A stretch of DNA of 6,757 bases from Clostridia bacterium (GTDB taxonomy: Bacteria > Bacillota > Clostridia > Lachnospirales > WQUN01): the NCBI GenBank assembly GCA_025997155.1, contig BNUF01000133.1:1-6757 (forward strand), written 5' to 3'. Shown piece by piece: positions 1 through 6,757 of the stretch. A program made the translations under genes and the position numbers. The notes beneath the pieces are model-generated. The model did no database searches and was not told the origin of the DNA. It saw only the letters and a list, made by a program, of their open reading frames with translations. Positions within the stretch are counted from its first letter, which is position 1. Every line of letters begins with the position of its first letter.

Positions 1-1086
1 GAAATCGGCGGAAGTAATGTCACGGTGTACGGCAAGGGCTTGCGCGGGCTTGTGAAGCCTGAATCCGCCCTTGACTGCGCGAACAGCGGCACGACGACGC
101 GCCTTATTTCGGGGATACTTTGCGCCCAAAATTTTGACACGACGCTCACAGGCGACAAGTCTTTGCAGTCAAGACCTATGAATCGGGTCATATCCCCCCT
201 TTCGCAAATGGGGGCAAAAATCGGGAGTACGGACGGAAAAGCTCCTCTTTATATCGAAAAGGCGGACAAAATCCGCGCCATAGACTACATAATGCCTGTC
301 GCCAGCGCGCAGGTGAAGTCGGCGGTTATTTTGGCGGCGTTATACGCGGACGGCGTGAGCGGCATTACGGAAAAAACCCCCTCGCGCAACCATACCGAAA
401 CTATGCTCTCCGAATTCGGCGCGTCCGTTCTCTCAAAAGGGAACGTAATAACGGTTACGCCCCAAGACGAACTCTACGCCGCCGACATAAGAGTTCCGTC
501 CGATATTTCCAGCGCGGCGTTTTTTATGGTACTCGGGCTTATCCTGCCCCATTCGGAAATCACAATAAAAAACGTCGGCATAAACCCCACACGCACGGGG
601 ATTATCGACGTTTTGCGAGCTATGGGCGGGGATATAGTTCTTTCCGCCGTATCGGGCGGGAGCGAACCTGTCGCCGATATCACAGTTAAATCGAGCGTCC
701 TTTGCGCGACCGAAATAAGCGGGGATTTAATCCCGCGCCTAATCGACGAAATCCCGATTATAGCCGTCGCCGCCTGTTTCGCAAGCGGGCAAACCGTAAT
801 CAGGGACGCGGCGGAACTTAAGGTCAAGGAATCCAACCGAATCAAGACAATGACGGAACTTTTGACAAAAATGGGCGGCAATGTGACGGAGACGGAGGAC
901 GGAATGGTGATTGGCGGGACGGGGCGGCTTGCGGGGGGCGTTACCGTCTTTGCCCAAGACGACCACCGAATCGCTATGAGCGCGGCGGTCGCGGGGTGTG
1001 CGGCGGACTCCGAAACGATTATAGCGGACGCGGATTGCGTCGGCATATCGTTCCCGACATTTTTTGACATTCTTAACCGAATATAG
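1..1086 (+). CDS. aroA: 3-phosphoshikimate 1-carboxyvinyltransferase (EPSP synthase), 5'-truncated by window edge
   Basis: EPSP synthase transfers the enolpyruvyl group of phosphoenolpyruvate to shikimate 3-phosphate, the sixth step of the cytoplasmic shikimate pathway to chorismate. The frame is open from base 1 to TAG at 1084-1086, giving 361 residues. Bacillus-type homologues are about 430 residues with the NSGTT motif near residue 94; here it is at 28-34 (NSGTTTR), so about 60-65 N-terminal residues lie off-window. Other family marks, numbered in this fragment, are RPM at 58-60, SAQVKSA at 102-108, LIDEIP with the catalytic-type Asp at 249, the signature KVKESNR at 274-280 with Glu277, and DDHR at 320-323. 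The C-terminus (SFPTFFDIL) is intact. The GTG at 25 is internal, because homology runs upstream of it. The gene converges on the ATPase operon and is not part of it. No frameshift was seen. Confidence 0.96.
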   Translation, partial: EIGGSNVTVYGKGLRGLVKPESALDCANSGTTTRLISGILCAQNFDTTLTGDKSLQSRPMNRVISPLSQMGAKIGSTDGKAPLYIEKADKIRAIDYIMPVASAQVKSAVILAALYADGVSGITEKTPSRNHTETMLSEFGASVLSKGNVITVTPQDELYAADIRVPSDISSAAFFMVLGLILPHSEITIKNVGINPTRTGIIDVLRAMGGDIVLSAVSGGSEPVADITVKSSVLCATEISGDLIPRLIDEIPIIAVAACFASGQTVIRDAAELKVKESNRIKTMTELLTKMGGNVTETEDGMVIGGTGRLAGGVTVFAQDDHRIAMSAAVAGCAADSETIIADADCVGISFPTFFDILNRI

Positions 1087-1087
1087 C

Positions 1088-1717
1088 TTATCGCTGAATC
1101 ATAGTCTTGACTTTGAGAAGTCGGACAAGGTTGCTCCTCTCGTTTTCGTCGAGTTTCATCTTGATATATTTGATGGTTTCCTTGAGCTGCGGGATAGTCA
1201 TATATTCGAGGGCGTTCACGCGGCGGCGGGTTTTTTCGATTTCCTCCGTCATAAGGTTGCACGTCTTCTCGACTTCCCCCAGTTCAAGAAGTTTTGGGAG
1301 TATGTCGCAGAGGGTCGTAAGGGCGCGGTCTACCCCGCCCTCAGTGTTCGTGAATCCGTAGGGGAAGATGCCCGCGCCAGAGGATTCGTGACTAAAGGTC
1401 ATTTTCGGGACGAGAACGCTCATAACGTTTTGTGTCGTCACCTCAAGGTAGGTTTTTTTGGTCGGGAACATAAGAGCTTCCTCCAAAAACTCGCTCGACT
1501 GGGGGGAGGCGGCAAGGAGGAAGTCTTTGTAGGCGTTGATTAACTCTTCTTCGACATTTTTGCGGAGTTCGTTGTTTTTGCGAACAAGTTCGATAAAACG
1601 GCGCATAAGTTCGTCCTGTTTGTCTTTGAGCAGTTTGTGCCCCCGCGCCGCGGTTTTCAGGCGCGTTTTTAGTTTGGTGAGCTCCATTCTGTTGGGGTTT
1701 ACGTTTAGTTTGGCGAT
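1088..1717 (-). CDS. atpD: V/A-type ATP synthase subunit D (central rotor shaft), probable AUC start
   Basis: Subunit D forms the long antiparallel coiled-coil shaft that turns inside the A3B3 head and, with F, links it to the membrane rotor. The protein has the family pattern RMEL..LK..LK and [12 protein letters not shown], then a long helical region and a C-terminal helix ending MIQR before TAA at 1090-1088. The first in-frame ATG (1687-1685) gives 199 residues but omits a conserved N-terminus. The same frame continues upstream as AKLNVNPNR, matching the usual start of the family (M-A-[KR]-LNVNP-[TN]-R). That stretch is preceded by ATC at 1717-1715, then AAA and the TAA of subunit B. A strong Shine-Dalgarno sits 6 nt before the ATC, while none precedes the ATG. 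I therefore place the start at ATC (209 residues); whether AUC is real or a miscalled ATG is open. It is the last gene of the operon in this window. Confidence 0.93.
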   Translation of the reverse strand: MAKLNVNPNRMELTKLKTRLKTAARGHKLLKDKQDELMRRFIELVRKNNELRKNVEEELINAYKDFLLAASPQSSEFLEEALMFPTKKTYLEVTTQNVMSVLVPKMTFSHESSGAGIFPYGFTNTEGGVDRALTTLCDILPKLLELGEVEKTCNLMTEEIEKTRRRVNALEYMTIPQLKETIKYIKMKLDENERSNLVRLLKVKTMIQR

Positions 1718-1720
1718 TTT

Positions 1721-3100
1721 TTACACCCCCTCTTTCGGCATATATTTTTCGATGAATTCGTCCTTGATTCTTTTTAGTTCGCCTCTCGGGAGGATTGTAA
1801 GAAGTTCCCAGCCTAGGTCGAGAGTTTCCTCAATCGTGCGGTTTGAGTCGAAGCCTTGGGCGACATATCGTTTCTCGAACTCGTCCGCGAATTTCGCGAA
1901 AAGTTTGTCGCTGTCGGAGAGGGCGGACTCGCCCAATATTACGGCGAGTTCCTTCGCCTGTTTGCCTTGGGCGTAGGCGGAAAAGAGCTGATTCATTGTG
2001 TTGGCGTGGTCTTCGCGGGTTTTGCCAGCGCCTATGCCCTTGTCCTTAAGGCGGGAGAGTGAGGGGAGAACGTCTATCGGCGGCATTATCCCTCGGCGGT
2101 AGAGTTCGCGGCTTAAGATAATTTGCCCCTCCGTGATATAGCCCGTGAGGTCGGGGATTGGGTGGGTCTTGTCGTCCTCGGGCATCGAGAGTATCGGGAT
2201 TTGGGTGATTGAGCCGCCGCGTCCCTTGATACGCCCAGCGCGTTCGTATAGTGTGGCAAGGTCGGTGTAGAGGTAGCCTGGGTATCCGCGCCGCCCGGGG
2301 ACTTCCTTGCGGGCGGCGGAAACTTCGCGCAGCGCCTCGCAGTAGTTCGTTATGTCGGTGATGATAACCAAAACGTGCATATCTTTTTCATACGCAAGGT
2401 ACTCCGCGCAAGTCAACGCCATACGCGGGGTCGAGATACGCTCGACGGCGGGGTCGTTCGCAAGGTTTATAAAAAGCACGGCGCGGTTGATTGCTCCTGT
2501 GTTCTTGAAATCGTCTATAAAAAACTGGGCTTCCTCAAAGGTAATCCCCACCGCCGCGAAAACAACGGCGAAATTTGAGTCGGTGTTAAGCACCTTCGCC
2601 TGTCTTGCAATTTGGGCGGCAAGTTCGGCGTGGGGAAGCCCCGACGCGGAGAACACGGGAAGTTTTTGCCCGCGAACGAGGGTGTTAAGCCCGTCAATCG
2701 CTGAAATGCCCGTCTGGATAAATTCGGAGGGATAGTCGCGGGCGACGGGGTTTATCGGCACTCCGTTTATGTCGCTCCGCTTGTCGGGGATAATCCGAGG
2801 GCCGCCGTCCTTGACGCGTCCGAGTCCGTCAAACACTCGCCCCAGCATATCGGCGGACACGCCGAGCTCAAGCGGGCGGGCAAGAAATTTCGCCTTGCTC
2901 CCCTTCAGGTTAATCCCCTGCGCGCTCTCGAAAAGCTGAACGACCGCCTTGTCGCCGTTTATCTCAAGCACCTTGCCGCGCCGTATTTCGCCCGTCTGTA
3001 TCTCGATTTCGACAAGTTCGTCAAATTTCACGCCGACAACGTTCTCGACGACCATAAGAGGTCCGACGACTTCCGAAACGGTTCTGTATTCTTTAAGCAT
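1721..3100 (-). CDS. atpB: V/A-type ATP synthase subunit B (non-catalytic nucleotide-binding subunit)
   Basis: Subunit B alternates with A in the A3B3 hexamer and contributes residues to the catalytic site at the A-B interface. The 459-residue product is full length (Enterococcus hirae B is about 458). It has an N-terminal beta-barrel (about 1-75) and a RecA-like core carrying [10 protein letters not shown] at 151-160 where the catalytic subunit has a P-loop. That loss of the Walker A lysine is normal for B. The ATP synthase alpha/beta signature is at 340-349 ([10 protein letters not shown]), followed by Arg350, the position of the arginine finger in E. hirae B. A helical C-terminal domain follows. 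The ATG overlaps the end of subunit A by 8 nt (ATGCTTAA), and a GGAGG lies 9 nt before it inside the A coding region, so coupled translation is likely. No defects were seen. Confidence 0.98.
   Translation of the reverse strand: MLKEYRTVSEVVGPLMVVENVVGVKFDELVEIEIQTGEIRRGKVLEINGDKAVVQLFESAQGINLKGSKAKFLARPLELGVSADMLGRVFDGLGRVKDGGPRIIPDKRSDINGVPINPVARDYPSEFIQTGISAIDGLNTLVRGQKLPVFSASGLPHAELAAQIARQAKVLNTDSNFAVVFAAVGITFEEAQFFIDDFKNTGAINRAVLFINLANDPAVERISTPRMALTCAEYLAYEKDMHVLVIITDITNYCEALREVSAARKEVPGRRGYPGYLYTDLATLYERAGRIKGRGGSITQIPILSMPEDDKTHPIPDLTGYITEGQIILSRELYRRGIMPPIDVLPSLSRLKDKGIGAGKTREDHANTMNQLFSAYAQGKQAKELAVILGESALSDSDKLFAKFADEFEKRYVAQGFDSNRTIEETLDLGWELLTILPRGELKRIKDEFIEKYMPKEGV
1724..1730 (-). 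promoter_or_regulatory. Shine-Dalgarno for subunit D, deciding its start
   Basis: On the minus strand the bases GGGGGTG can pair with the 16S anti-Shine-Dalgarno (CACCUCC) over seven positions, one of them a G-U wobble. They lie 6 nt before the ATC at 1717-1715 and about 36 nt before the first ATG at 1687. They overlap the last sense codons of subunit B, which suggests translational coupling from B to D. Confidence 0.65.
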
Positions 3101-4868
3101 CTTCTCCCGCCTCCTCGTCCGTAAGTTTTTTGATGTCTTTTAGCATTTCGCTCCGTATATTCTCGATTTTTGAGATTTCGCCCTCGGGGATAGACTTTGC
3201 GCGGGCGATTTGGTCGCGTACTTTAAGAGCGAGGATTTTTTTAAGATATACCCCCGCGTCAAGAGCCTTTTTCGCCTCGTCCCCGAACGCCAAAACAAGG
3301 TCGAGCATTTTGCACTGTTTAGCCAAAGACGTGTAGGAATCCGTTTCGTCAAAGGAGTTTTGCTGTAAATAGTCCTCACGCACGGATTTCGCAACCTCAA
3401 GCTTTAGCTGGTCGGGTTCAGACAGCGCGTCATAGCCCACAAGCCGCACGATTTCGTTTAGAGCTGACTCTTCCTGAAGAAGGGTCATAGCTTTAAGGCG
3501 GAGTTTGCTGAAGCGTCCGTCAATGTTTTTGTCAATCCACGCGCTTATTGTGTCAAGGTAAAGACTGTACGAGTTTAACCAGTTGATTGCGGGGAAGTGG
3601 CGGCGGTACGCCAAGTCCGCGTCAAGCCCCCAGAAAACTTTGACGATACGGAGTGTCGCCTGGGTGACGGGTTCGGAGAGGTCGCCGCCAGGCGGGGACA
3701 CCGCGCCGATTGCCGTAAGCGTGCCGACGCGTTCGTCCGCGCCCTTGCAGCTGAATTTGCCCGCCCGCTCGTAAAATTCCGAAAGGCGCGACCCGAGATA
3801 GGCGGGGTAGCCCTCGTCGCCAGGCATTTCCTCGAGCCGCCCCGACATTTCGCGCAGCGCCTCCGCCCAGCGGGAGCTTGAATCCGCCATAAGCGCGACG
3901 GAATAGCCCATATCGCGGAAATACTCGCCGATTGTGATTCCTGTGTATATAGACGCCTCACGCGCCGCAACGGGCATATTCGAGGTGTTCGCGATAAGCA
4001 CGGTGCGTTTCATAAGCGGTTCGCCCGATTTCGGGTCTTTGAGCTCGGGAAACTCGTTTAACACGTCCGTCATCTCGTTCCCGCGTTCGCCGCAACCCAC
4101 ATACACGACGATTTCAACGTCCGACCATTTCGCGAGCTGGTGCTGTATAACCGTCTTGCCGCTCCCGAAAGGTCCTGGGACGCAAGCCGTACCGCCCTTT
4201 GTCACGGGGAAAAAGGTATCGACGACGCGCTGTCCCGTAATCATAGGCGCGTCGGGGGACAACTTTTGTTTAGACGGACGCTGTTTGCGGACGGGCCACT
4301 TTTGCATAAGCGTAAGCCCGCGTTCGCCCTTGTCTGTCGCAACCGCCGCCACAGTCGAATCGACGGTATAGCTTCCGCCCGTTATATTCTTTAAAGTACC
4401 CTTAACCCCAATCGGCACGAGTATTTTATGCTCCATAACCGCGTTTTCCTGAACAGTCCCGATTATGTCGCCCTCTTCAACCGCGTCGCCGACGTTTTTC
4501 AGCGGGACAAACTCCCATTTTTTTTCGCGGTCAAGAGATTTGACGGAAACGCCGCGTTCGATAAAATCCCCCGCGGCGGCGCGGATTGCGTTGAGCGGGC
4601 GTTGAATCCCGTCAAACATACCCTCGAGCAAGCCTGGGCCAAGCTCGACGCTAAGCGGTTCGCCCGTCGTGACGACAGGCTCGCCCGGGCCAAGCATCGA
4701 CGTTTCCTCATAAACCTGTATACTCGCCATATCCCCGCGCATTTCGATAATCTCGCCTATCAGCTGTTTTTCGGACACGCGTACAACGTCATATATCCTA
4801 GCGTGTCCCATACCCTCGGCGATAACGAGAGGACCTGACACCTTTACTATTCTTCCTGTTTCTTCCAA
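3093..4868 (-). CDS. atpA: V/A-type ATP synthase subunit A (catalytic subunit)
   Basis: This catalytic subunit hydrolyses or makes ATP at the A-B interface, driving or driven by rotation of D/F and the membrane ring. The 591-residue protein has the usual length. An N-terminal barrel (about 1-70) is followed by the insertion typical of V/A-type A chains (about 110-190). The core has Walker A GPFGSGKT at 232-239 (Lys238, Thr239), catalytic Glu261 and Arg262 in GERGNE, and Walker B LMAD at 326-329 followed by [25 protein letters not shown] segment is at 350-362, and a helical C-terminal domain follows. All catalytic residues I can check are present. The start is TTG at 4868-4866, with AAGGAGG 7 nt upstream; homologues begin at the same point ([16 protein letters not shown]). 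It follows F by 12 nt and overlaps B by 8 nt. Confidence 0.98.
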   Translation of the reverse strand: MEETGRIVKVSGPLVIAEGMGHARIYDVVRVSEKQLIGEIIEMRGDMASIQVYEETSMLGPGEPVVTTGEPLSVELGPGLLEGMFDGIQRPLNAIRAAAGDFIERGVSVKSLDREKKWEFVPLKNVGDAVEEGDIIGTVQENAVMEHKILVPIGVKGTLKNITGGSYTVDSTVAAVATDKGERGLTLMQKWPVRKQRPSKQKLSPDAPMITGQRVVDTFFPVTKGGTACVPGPFGSGKTVIQHQLAKWSDVEIVVYVGCGERGNEMTDVLNEFPELKDPKSGEPLMKRTVLIANTSNMPVAAREASIYTGITIGEYFRDMGYSVALMADSSSRWAEALREMSGRLEEMPGDEGYPAYLGSRLSEFYERAGKFSCKGADERVGTLTAIGAVSPPGGDLSEPVTQATLRIVKVFWGLDADLAYRRHFPAINWLNSYSLYLDTISAWIDKNIDGRFSKLRLKAMTLLQEESALNEIVRLVGYDALSEPDQLKLEVAKSVREDYLQQNSFDETDSYTSLAKQCKMLDLVLAFGDEAKKALDAGVYLKKILALKVRDQIARAKSIPEGEISKIENIRSEMLKDIKKLTDEEAGEDA

Positions 4869-4875
4869 GTAGAAT

Positions 4876-4882
4876 CCTCCTT
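4876..4882 (-). promoter_or_regulatory. Shine-Dalgarno for subunit A (supports TTG start)
   Basis: AAGGAGG on the minus strand lies 7 nt before TTG at 4868 and overlaps the last two bases of the subunit F stop codon (TAA, 4883-4881). It is the best site near this start and compensates for the weak initiation codon. Confidence 0.75.
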
Positions 4883-5204
4883 AAAACGAGTCAAGTATAT
4901 TCATTCCCACCGCTTTTTCAACGTTTCGGCGTATCCGCGCAAGCCCTATCCCAAGCGACCCCGTGCTGCCCGGTATCAGGATAATCGCGGGAAGAACACA
5001 GCGGTCGTAGCGGTCGATAGTCTCTGTGATAGTTTCGGCGATTTGCTCCGTGACAAAAATGATTCCGTAATCCTCACGCGCAAGTTTGTCAACGATTTTA
5101 CGGCTTGCCTCCGAATCGGAGGCGACGGCGGGGAACACGGAAAGCCCGAACGCCTTGAACGCAAGTACAGAGTCTTTGTCGCCCACGACTCCTATTTTAG
5201 GCAT
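4881..5204 (-). CDS. atpF: V/A-type ATP synthase subunit F (central stalk)
   Basis: Subunit F is a small Rossmann-like protein bound to the D shaft; in related enzymes it is part of the rotor and modulates activity. From ATG at 5204 the product is 107 residues, a normal length. It opens with the family pattern [12 protein letters not shown] (2-13), followed by [11 protein letters not shown], a core strand [10 protein letters not shown] (48-57), [10 protein letters not shown] (71-80) and a C-terminal helix [16 protein letters not shown] (89-104). A GTG three codons upstream (5213) is in frame, but I prefer the ATG: homologues start right at the K-I-[AG]-V-[IV]-GD motif, and the ATG gives an 8-nt overlap with C (ATGCCTAA) like that between A and B. 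The upstream Shine-Dalgarno is weak, so translation probably depends on coupling to C. Confidence 0.95.
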   Translation of the reverse strand: MPKIGVVGDKDSVLAFKAFGLSVFPAVASDSEASRKIVDKLAREDYGIIFVTEQIAETITETIDRYDRCVLPAIILIPGSTGSLGIGLARIRRNVEKAVGMNILDSF

Positions 5205-6096
5205 AGTTATCACGCAGCCTTTCCCGCAGTATTTCGTTATCTATGTTGTTTATTTTACAAGTCAAAATGATACGGATTTGACGCGCCTCGTTTTCTTTTG
5301 AAAAGATATATGACAGCAAAATCTCTGGGCCGAAGGCGACATATTTTGATTTTTTGATATGCGCGGCTAACGCGCCGCCCTTAAGTTTCTCAAGCTCGCC
5401 GTAATCGTCAGCCTTGTCAAAATTTTGGGTGAAGTAGTCGTAACTCGTCCCCTCCCGCACAAGTGCTTCTTTGAGAAATCCCAGCTCACGCCCCATACTC
5501 TTGACGCGGATAAAGGTTTTTAGGTTGTAGAAATCTATACTAAGTTTAACGTATTCCATCAAAAATTCGCTGCCCGTTTTTTCGGCGAGTTCGCGCTGGT
5601 GCGCGAACATATGTTTATCGAGAGCTATATCTAGCTTTTGGGGGTCGTTTGAGTCGGTGAAAGTCTTCTCCCCCAAAACCAGCGCGGCAACGATATGCGC
5701 GGGGAGTTTGTCCGTCCATTCTTTTATATCGGCAGGGGAAATCCCTGTGTAATCGAGATACAGGCGGTCGTGGCTTTTGCCCAAAAATTTGGATTTGAGC
5801 GCGACTTTTACGTTATGGTAGTCGTATTTTGACAAAATTATTTCCACAACGGATTTGTCGGGAGCTAGGTTTGCCATTTCGGCGTATGCGCGTTTGAGCT
5901 CGGCGCGGATAACCTCCTCATAGTCCTCGGGACGCGTTAGGGAAGAGAAATCAAGCGTCGTGCTTGCGGCGAGGAGTTTAACGGTTTCCTCCGCGTCTTT
6001 GGCGTCTATGAGCCTTAGCGCGGCGTCGCTTTGCAGGAGTCTTTTTTCAAGAACGCGCAAATATCCCGTGATACTTGCGTACTCCGTATCTTTCAT
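5197..6096 (-). CDS. atpC: V/A-type ATP synthase subunit C (d-type subunit, couples shaft to membrane ring)
   Basis: This funnel-shaped, all-helical subunit sits on the membrane K ring and receives the D/F shaft. The 299-residue protein shows typical marks: an N-terminal helix beginning [16 protein letters not shown] (6-21), [15 protein letters not shown] at 90-104, a central segment [18 protein letters not shown] (182-199), and the C-terminal block [18 protein letters not shown] (251-268) with IRIIL..KIN.I and a terminal RERLRDNYA. It is about 30 residues shorter than the 320-335 usual in the family; both ends align, so any difference is internal. The start is ATG at 6096-6094 with AGGAGG 7 nt upstream. 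It follows E by 11 nt and overlaps F by 8 nt. Confidence 0.95.
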   Translation of the reverse strand: MKDTEYASITGYLRVLEKRLLQSDAALRLIDAKDAEETVKLLAASTTLDFSSLTRPEDYEEVIRAELKRAYAEMANLAPDKSVVEIILSKYDYHNVKVALKSKFLGKSHDRLYLDYTGISPADIKEWTDKLPAHIVAALVLGEKTFTDSNDPQKLDIALDKHMFAHQRELAEKTGSEFLMEYVKLSIDFYNLKTFIRVKSMGRELGFLKEALVREGTSYDYFTQNFDKADDYGELEKLKGGALAAHIKKSKYVAFGPEILLSYIFSKENEARQIRIILTCKINNIDNEILRERLRDNYA

Positions 6097-6103
6097 ACAT
6101 ACC

Positions 6104-6109
6104 CCTCCT
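6104..6109 (-). promoter_or_regulatory. Shine-Dalgarno for subunit C
   Basis: AGGAGG on the minus strand lies 7 nt before ATG at 6096 and begins inside the TAG stop of subunit E (6110-6108), so termination of E and initiation of C share bases. A second ATG (6100-6098) is out of frame and too close to the site. Confidence 0.75.
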
Positions 6110-6542
6110 AACCGAATAATATTTTAATTACTTCTTGTTCCAAGTCGTTTTTTTGGAAATCTATAAGCGAGCTGAAAGTGTTGTTTTGTTCGATACCGCC
6201 CGAAATGACAATAAACCCGCCCGAAATTTCGCGGTCTCCTCCATTATAGTGAGTTGCGGGGGCATAGTCTTTTGCCGTCAGTTTATATTTTTCGGGGTAC
6301 GCGATAAAGTCGCCTTTTTGCGCGTCTATACGCGCCTTGACGAACTTGACAAAATCCTCTTTCGGGAGGTTGTTAAGTTCCTCCAGAGCTTTTTCAAAAA
6401 CTTTGTCTATTTGTTTTTGTTTCGCGCCGAGTTTTTTATTGCGCGCCTCGAGCCGCGCCGCCCCGATTGCCCGCTCCTTAAGCCGCTCCGCCTCGTGAGC
6501 CGAATCCAAAAGGAGAGCGGCCTTTTTTTCGTTTGCAGCTCC
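6108..6542 (-). CDS. atpE: V/A-type ATP synthase subunit E (peripheral stalk), N-terminus lost at a strand-switch junction
   Basis: Subunit E pairs with G/H to form the peripheral stalk that holds the A3B3 head against the membrane a-type subunit. The recognisable part is about 144 residues. It has a charged helix (ANEKKAALLLDSAHEAERLKERAIG), the family block ARLEARNKKLGAKQKQIDKVFEKALEEL, a globular C-terminal domain with GDREISGGFIVISGGIEQNNTFSSLID, and the terminal LEQEVIKILFG before TAG. Homologues are about 190-200 residues, so some 40-50 N-terminal residues are missing. The frame stays open to a TTG at 6581, but those added 13 codons are the complement of sequence coding for subunit K, so that start is spurious. 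The boundary given (6542) is approximate, within about 10 nt. If the junction is an artefact, the intact gene exists in the organism. Confidence 0.9.
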   Translation of the reverse strand, partial: GAANEKKAALLLDSAHEAERLKERAIGAARLEARNKKLGAKQKQIDKVFEKALEELNNLPKEDFVKFVKARIDAQKGDFIAYPEKYKLTAKDYAPATHYNGGDREISGGFIVISGGIEQNNTFSSLIDFQKNDLEQEVIKILFG

Positions 6543-6548
6543 CAGTAT
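6536..6548. other. Strand-switch junction: subunit E (-) joined to subunit K (+)
   Basis: To the left, minus-strand codons read as the E N-terminal helix up to about 6542. To the right, plus-strand codons from about 6545 read as the second half of subunit K. Both homologies run out within about a dozen bases, with no intergenic DNA, start codon or stop codon between them. Both genes are interrupted internally. This is a rearrangement or chimera breakpoint, not a normal gene border. I saw no insertion sequence ends or target duplication here. Confidence 0.85.
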
Positions 6549-6757
6549 CCGTTTCGCAAGGGCTGTACCTTCTCGCGGCAAGTTTGCCCGTCGGGTTCGT
6601 CGGGCTTATCTCGGCGGAGGCGCAAGGCAAAGTCGCGGGGGCGGGTCTTCAGATTTTGGCGAAAAACCCGGCGGAAACGACAAAGGGCATTATCTTTGCC
6701 GTAATCGTCGAAACCTACGCTATACTCGGCTTTGTTTCGTCAATCATACTCCTTTTC
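6545..6757 (+). CDS. ntpK: V/A-type ATP synthase subunit K (membrane rotor proteolipid), C-terminal fragment
   Basis: Subunit K forms the membrane ring that carries Na+ or H+ past the a-type subunit. Only the second hairpin is present: 71 codons, open to the window edge. It resembles E. hirae NtpK closely, with VSVSQGLYLLAASLP, AQGKVAGAG, LAKNPAETTKGIIF and VETYAILGF. Two hydrophobic segments are visible (about 6563-6622 and 6686-6757). The ion-binding Glu is at 6710-6712 (E139 in E. hirae), and a Gln equivalent to E. hirae Q110, a Na+ ligand, is at 6623-6625. An unusual extra Glu at 6617-6619 precedes that Gln. By alignment only about 2-3 codons and the stop are missing at the right. The first half of the roughly 156-residue protein is lost at the junction, and the strand is opposite to the other subunits. 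No start codon belongs to this fragment. Confidence 0.92.

Noticed and set aside
25..27. GTG as the start of aroA
   Set aside because: The frame is open to base 1 and EPSP synthase homology continues upstream of it; the true start is off-window.
474..1262. 262-residue open frame on the minus strand across aroA
   Set aside because: Antisense to well-supported aroA codons and running into subunit D; no recognisable protein features. Such frames arise from the composition of the real gene.
1064..1543. 159-residue plus-strand open frame over subunit D
   Set aside because: Complement of conserved subunit D codons, with no family resemblance and no ribosome site seen.
2621..2650. Subunit B as a defective ATPase lacking a Walker A motif
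   Set aside because: The [10 protein letters not shown] version of this loop is normal in non-catalytic B subunits; the arginine finger and signature motif are intact.
3934..4838. Plus-strand open frames of 136-145 residues over subunit A
   Set aside because: Antisense shadows of the catalytic subunit, covering its Walker A and N-terminal regions; no independent coding evidence.
5205..5213. GTG at 5213 as start of subunit F
   Set aside because: It would add only three residues (M-I-T) that homologues lack; the ATG at 5204 fits the family start and the 8-nt overlap pattern. It cannot be excluded outright.
6543..6581. TTG-initiated N-terminal extension of subunit E up to 6581
   Set aside because: These codons are the exact complement of plus-strand sequence that encodes conserved subunit K residues (SVSQGLYLLAA); they do not resemble an E N-terminus and no Shine-Dalgarno precedes the TTG.
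6135..6704. 189-residue plus-strand open frame across E and the junction
   Set aside because: Antisense to E on the left and out of frame with K on the right; it spans the breakpoint by chance.

Overview
The window holds seven same-strand genes of a bacterial/archaeal-type V/A-type rotary ATPase, the 3' part of an aroA gene facing them, and an abrupt strand switch at the right end. The aroA product resembles Bacillus-type EPSP synthases, and the ATPase subunits resemble the Enterococcus/clostridial ATPases. This points to an uncultured member of the Bacillota, perhaps Clostridia, but placement from memory is tentative. Both window edges cut through genes.

Layout, left to right: 1-1086 (+) is aroA without its first roughly 60-65 codons. 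One base after its stop codon begins the 3' end of a minus-strand operon. Read in its own direction from the right, the order is E (6542-6108, 5' end lost), C (6096-5197), F (5204-4881), A (4868-3093), B (3100-1721) and D (1717-1088). The genes are packed head to tail: C/F and A/B overlap by 8 nt, the other gaps are 3-12 nt, and several Shine-Dalgarno sequences lie in or against the preceding stop codon. No stretch over 300 bases lacks a gene, and I saw no promoter, terminator, RNA gene, CRISPR array or insertion sequence.

Together the genes encode most of the soluble V1/A1 motor: catalytic A, nucleotide-binding B with the arginine finger, rotor shaft D and F, the C (d-type) coupling subunit and the E peripheral stalk. 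The membrane rotor subunit K appears only as a C-terminal fragment at 6545-6757, on the opposite strand. The a-type subunit I and subunit G/H are not in view.

Two observations stand out. First, minus-strand subunit E breaks off inside its N-terminal helix and joins plus-strand subunit K in mid-gene near 6536-6548. These neighbours are normally co-directional, so this is an inversion or, more probably, an amplification or assembly chimera. Second, subunit D appears to start at an AUC codon: the conserved N-terminus and a good Shine-Dalgarno lie upstream of the first in-frame ATG. I did not find a previously undescribed multi-gene system; the content is otherwise a conserved housekeeping operon.
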